43,284 nucleotides of DNA, taken from NCBI RefSeq assembly GCF_000003815.2, contig NC_049990.1, forward strand, positions 1,082,149-1,125,432, given 5' to 3'. The position numbers and the translations under genes were made by a program. Below are positions 42,816 to 43,284 of the stretch, piece by piece (within the stretch, counting starts at the first letter, position 1; the number at the start of each line of letters is the position of its first letter). Origin of the DNA: Branchiostoma floridae. Taxonomy: Eukaryota; Chordata; Leptocardii; Amphioxiformes; Branchiostomatidae. The notes beneath the pieces are model-generated. The model worked only from the letters and a program-made list of their open reading frames with translations, was not told the origin of the DNA and searched no databases.

Positions 42816-43284
42816 TTTACCGGAAGAATTGAGGAATTTTCCACTCGATTCCTCGTCGGTCGGCCTCATGCCGGTAAAATTTGATGTTTTTTCGTAGCAC
42901 ATAATGTCAATGTTGACCTAAAATAGAGCTGACAGGTACACAAAGGGACGAATATGAATTTATTGTAGGCTAATTTAGTTTGATTCATGGCTATTTTGCC
43001 ATTTCATGGCCGGAGTACTAGTAGCATTTCTAAGTACAATAGATTTCTTGAAATTGTTCAGCCTTCCGGTCCAAAAAAACCGGTTCACGACTTTCGGTTT
43101 TTTGGACTCGGTTCTCGGATGTTGTACCGGTAAAAACCGGTCCGGCCGAACCGGTATCCAGCCCTACTCAACTCTTAACAGAGATGTCATGTTGTAAGGG
43201 AAAGGTCGGCTAGAAAGAACTGACATCATTGCGAGAAATACAAATCGCCAAAGGTGACAGGCGGCTGTCATCGGACAGTCGCAG

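Larger units (their letters stand above)
42247..43166. mobile_element. 920-bp nonautonomous hAT element carrying a promoter-like segment
   Basis: Ends TAGGGCTGGATACC and GGTATCCAGCCCTA are inverted, and the 8-base CTCAACTC flanks both sides (42239-42246 and 43167-43174). The interior shares GGACCTGAACCTG repeats with 28680-29112 and an AACCGG palindrome near 43070-43160. No transposase is seen. Unlike its relatives, it contains the CpG-rich, ATG-bearing stretch at 42600-42780. Confidence 0.85.

Noticed and set aside
42616-42897. 93-codon ORF MRRELALFCVNPRW...
   Set aside because: It is in a different frame from the ATG in the YY1-type motif, is inside a hAT element and has no homology that I recognise.
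1-43284. tRNA genes
   Set aside because: No cloverleaf with intact A and B boxes was noticed on either strand. A covariance-model scan would be decisive.

Overview
The window is animal (metazoan) genomic DNA: AT-moderate sequence with short exons, GT-AG introns, many inverted-repeat DNA elements, LINE fragments, a 5S-rRNA-derived SINE and a 100-N assembly gap. Gene content (a nucleotidyltransferase-TPR family, TMEM254 and REXO5 homologues) and repeat style fit a cephalochordate (amphioxus, Branchiostoma) best. The species is an inference; I could not run a search.

Layout. (1) 1-14010, plus strand: two tandem paralogues of a large protein with a helical repeat N-terminus, a DUF294/GlnD-like nucleotidyltransferase domain and a long C-terminal array of 42-residue TPRs. 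Both have the same five-coding-exon structure plus a matching upstream 5'UTR exon. Copy B carries a one-base frameshift. (2) 15540-22113, minus strand: a four-exon TMEM254-like gene of 117 codons. (3) 23518-28680 and 29267-33690, plus strand: two more TMEM254-like genes made by duplication of a whole locus (two alternative first exons, exon 2, exon 3, exon 4). (4) 34836-37841, plus strand: a four-exon coiled-coil protein of 212 residues that I do not recognise. (5) 39182-40576, minus strand: the last two exons of a REXO5-like DEDDh exonuclease whose 5' part lies outside the window. (6) 42247-43166: a nonautonomous hAT-type element with a promoter-like, ATG-containing segment inside.

The most striking feature is not a gene. 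In all five non-TPR genes, pieces of coding exons that span a splice site or the stop codon have been copied in tandem into the adjacent intron or 3' flank. Ten copies of the acceptor half of exon 2 lie in the minus-strand TMEM254 gene, inside a 504-bp higher-order repeat; about six lie in each plus-strand gene. Four copies of the terminal exon tail occur at 149-150 bp spacing. The donor halves of two exons in the 34.8-37.8 kb gene are repeated, and the REXO5 tail is duplicated at 182 bp. The two TPR genes show none of this. I found no description of such exon-edge arrays in memory and consider this the main observation.

Mobile DNA: three LINE fragments, a 5S-SINE inside one of them, a 2.1-kb perfect-TIR element with seven copies of an 18-bp motif, a TTAA-flanked MITE, several hAT-type MITEs with 8-9 bp target duplications (one with a paralogous empty site), and several long hairpins.
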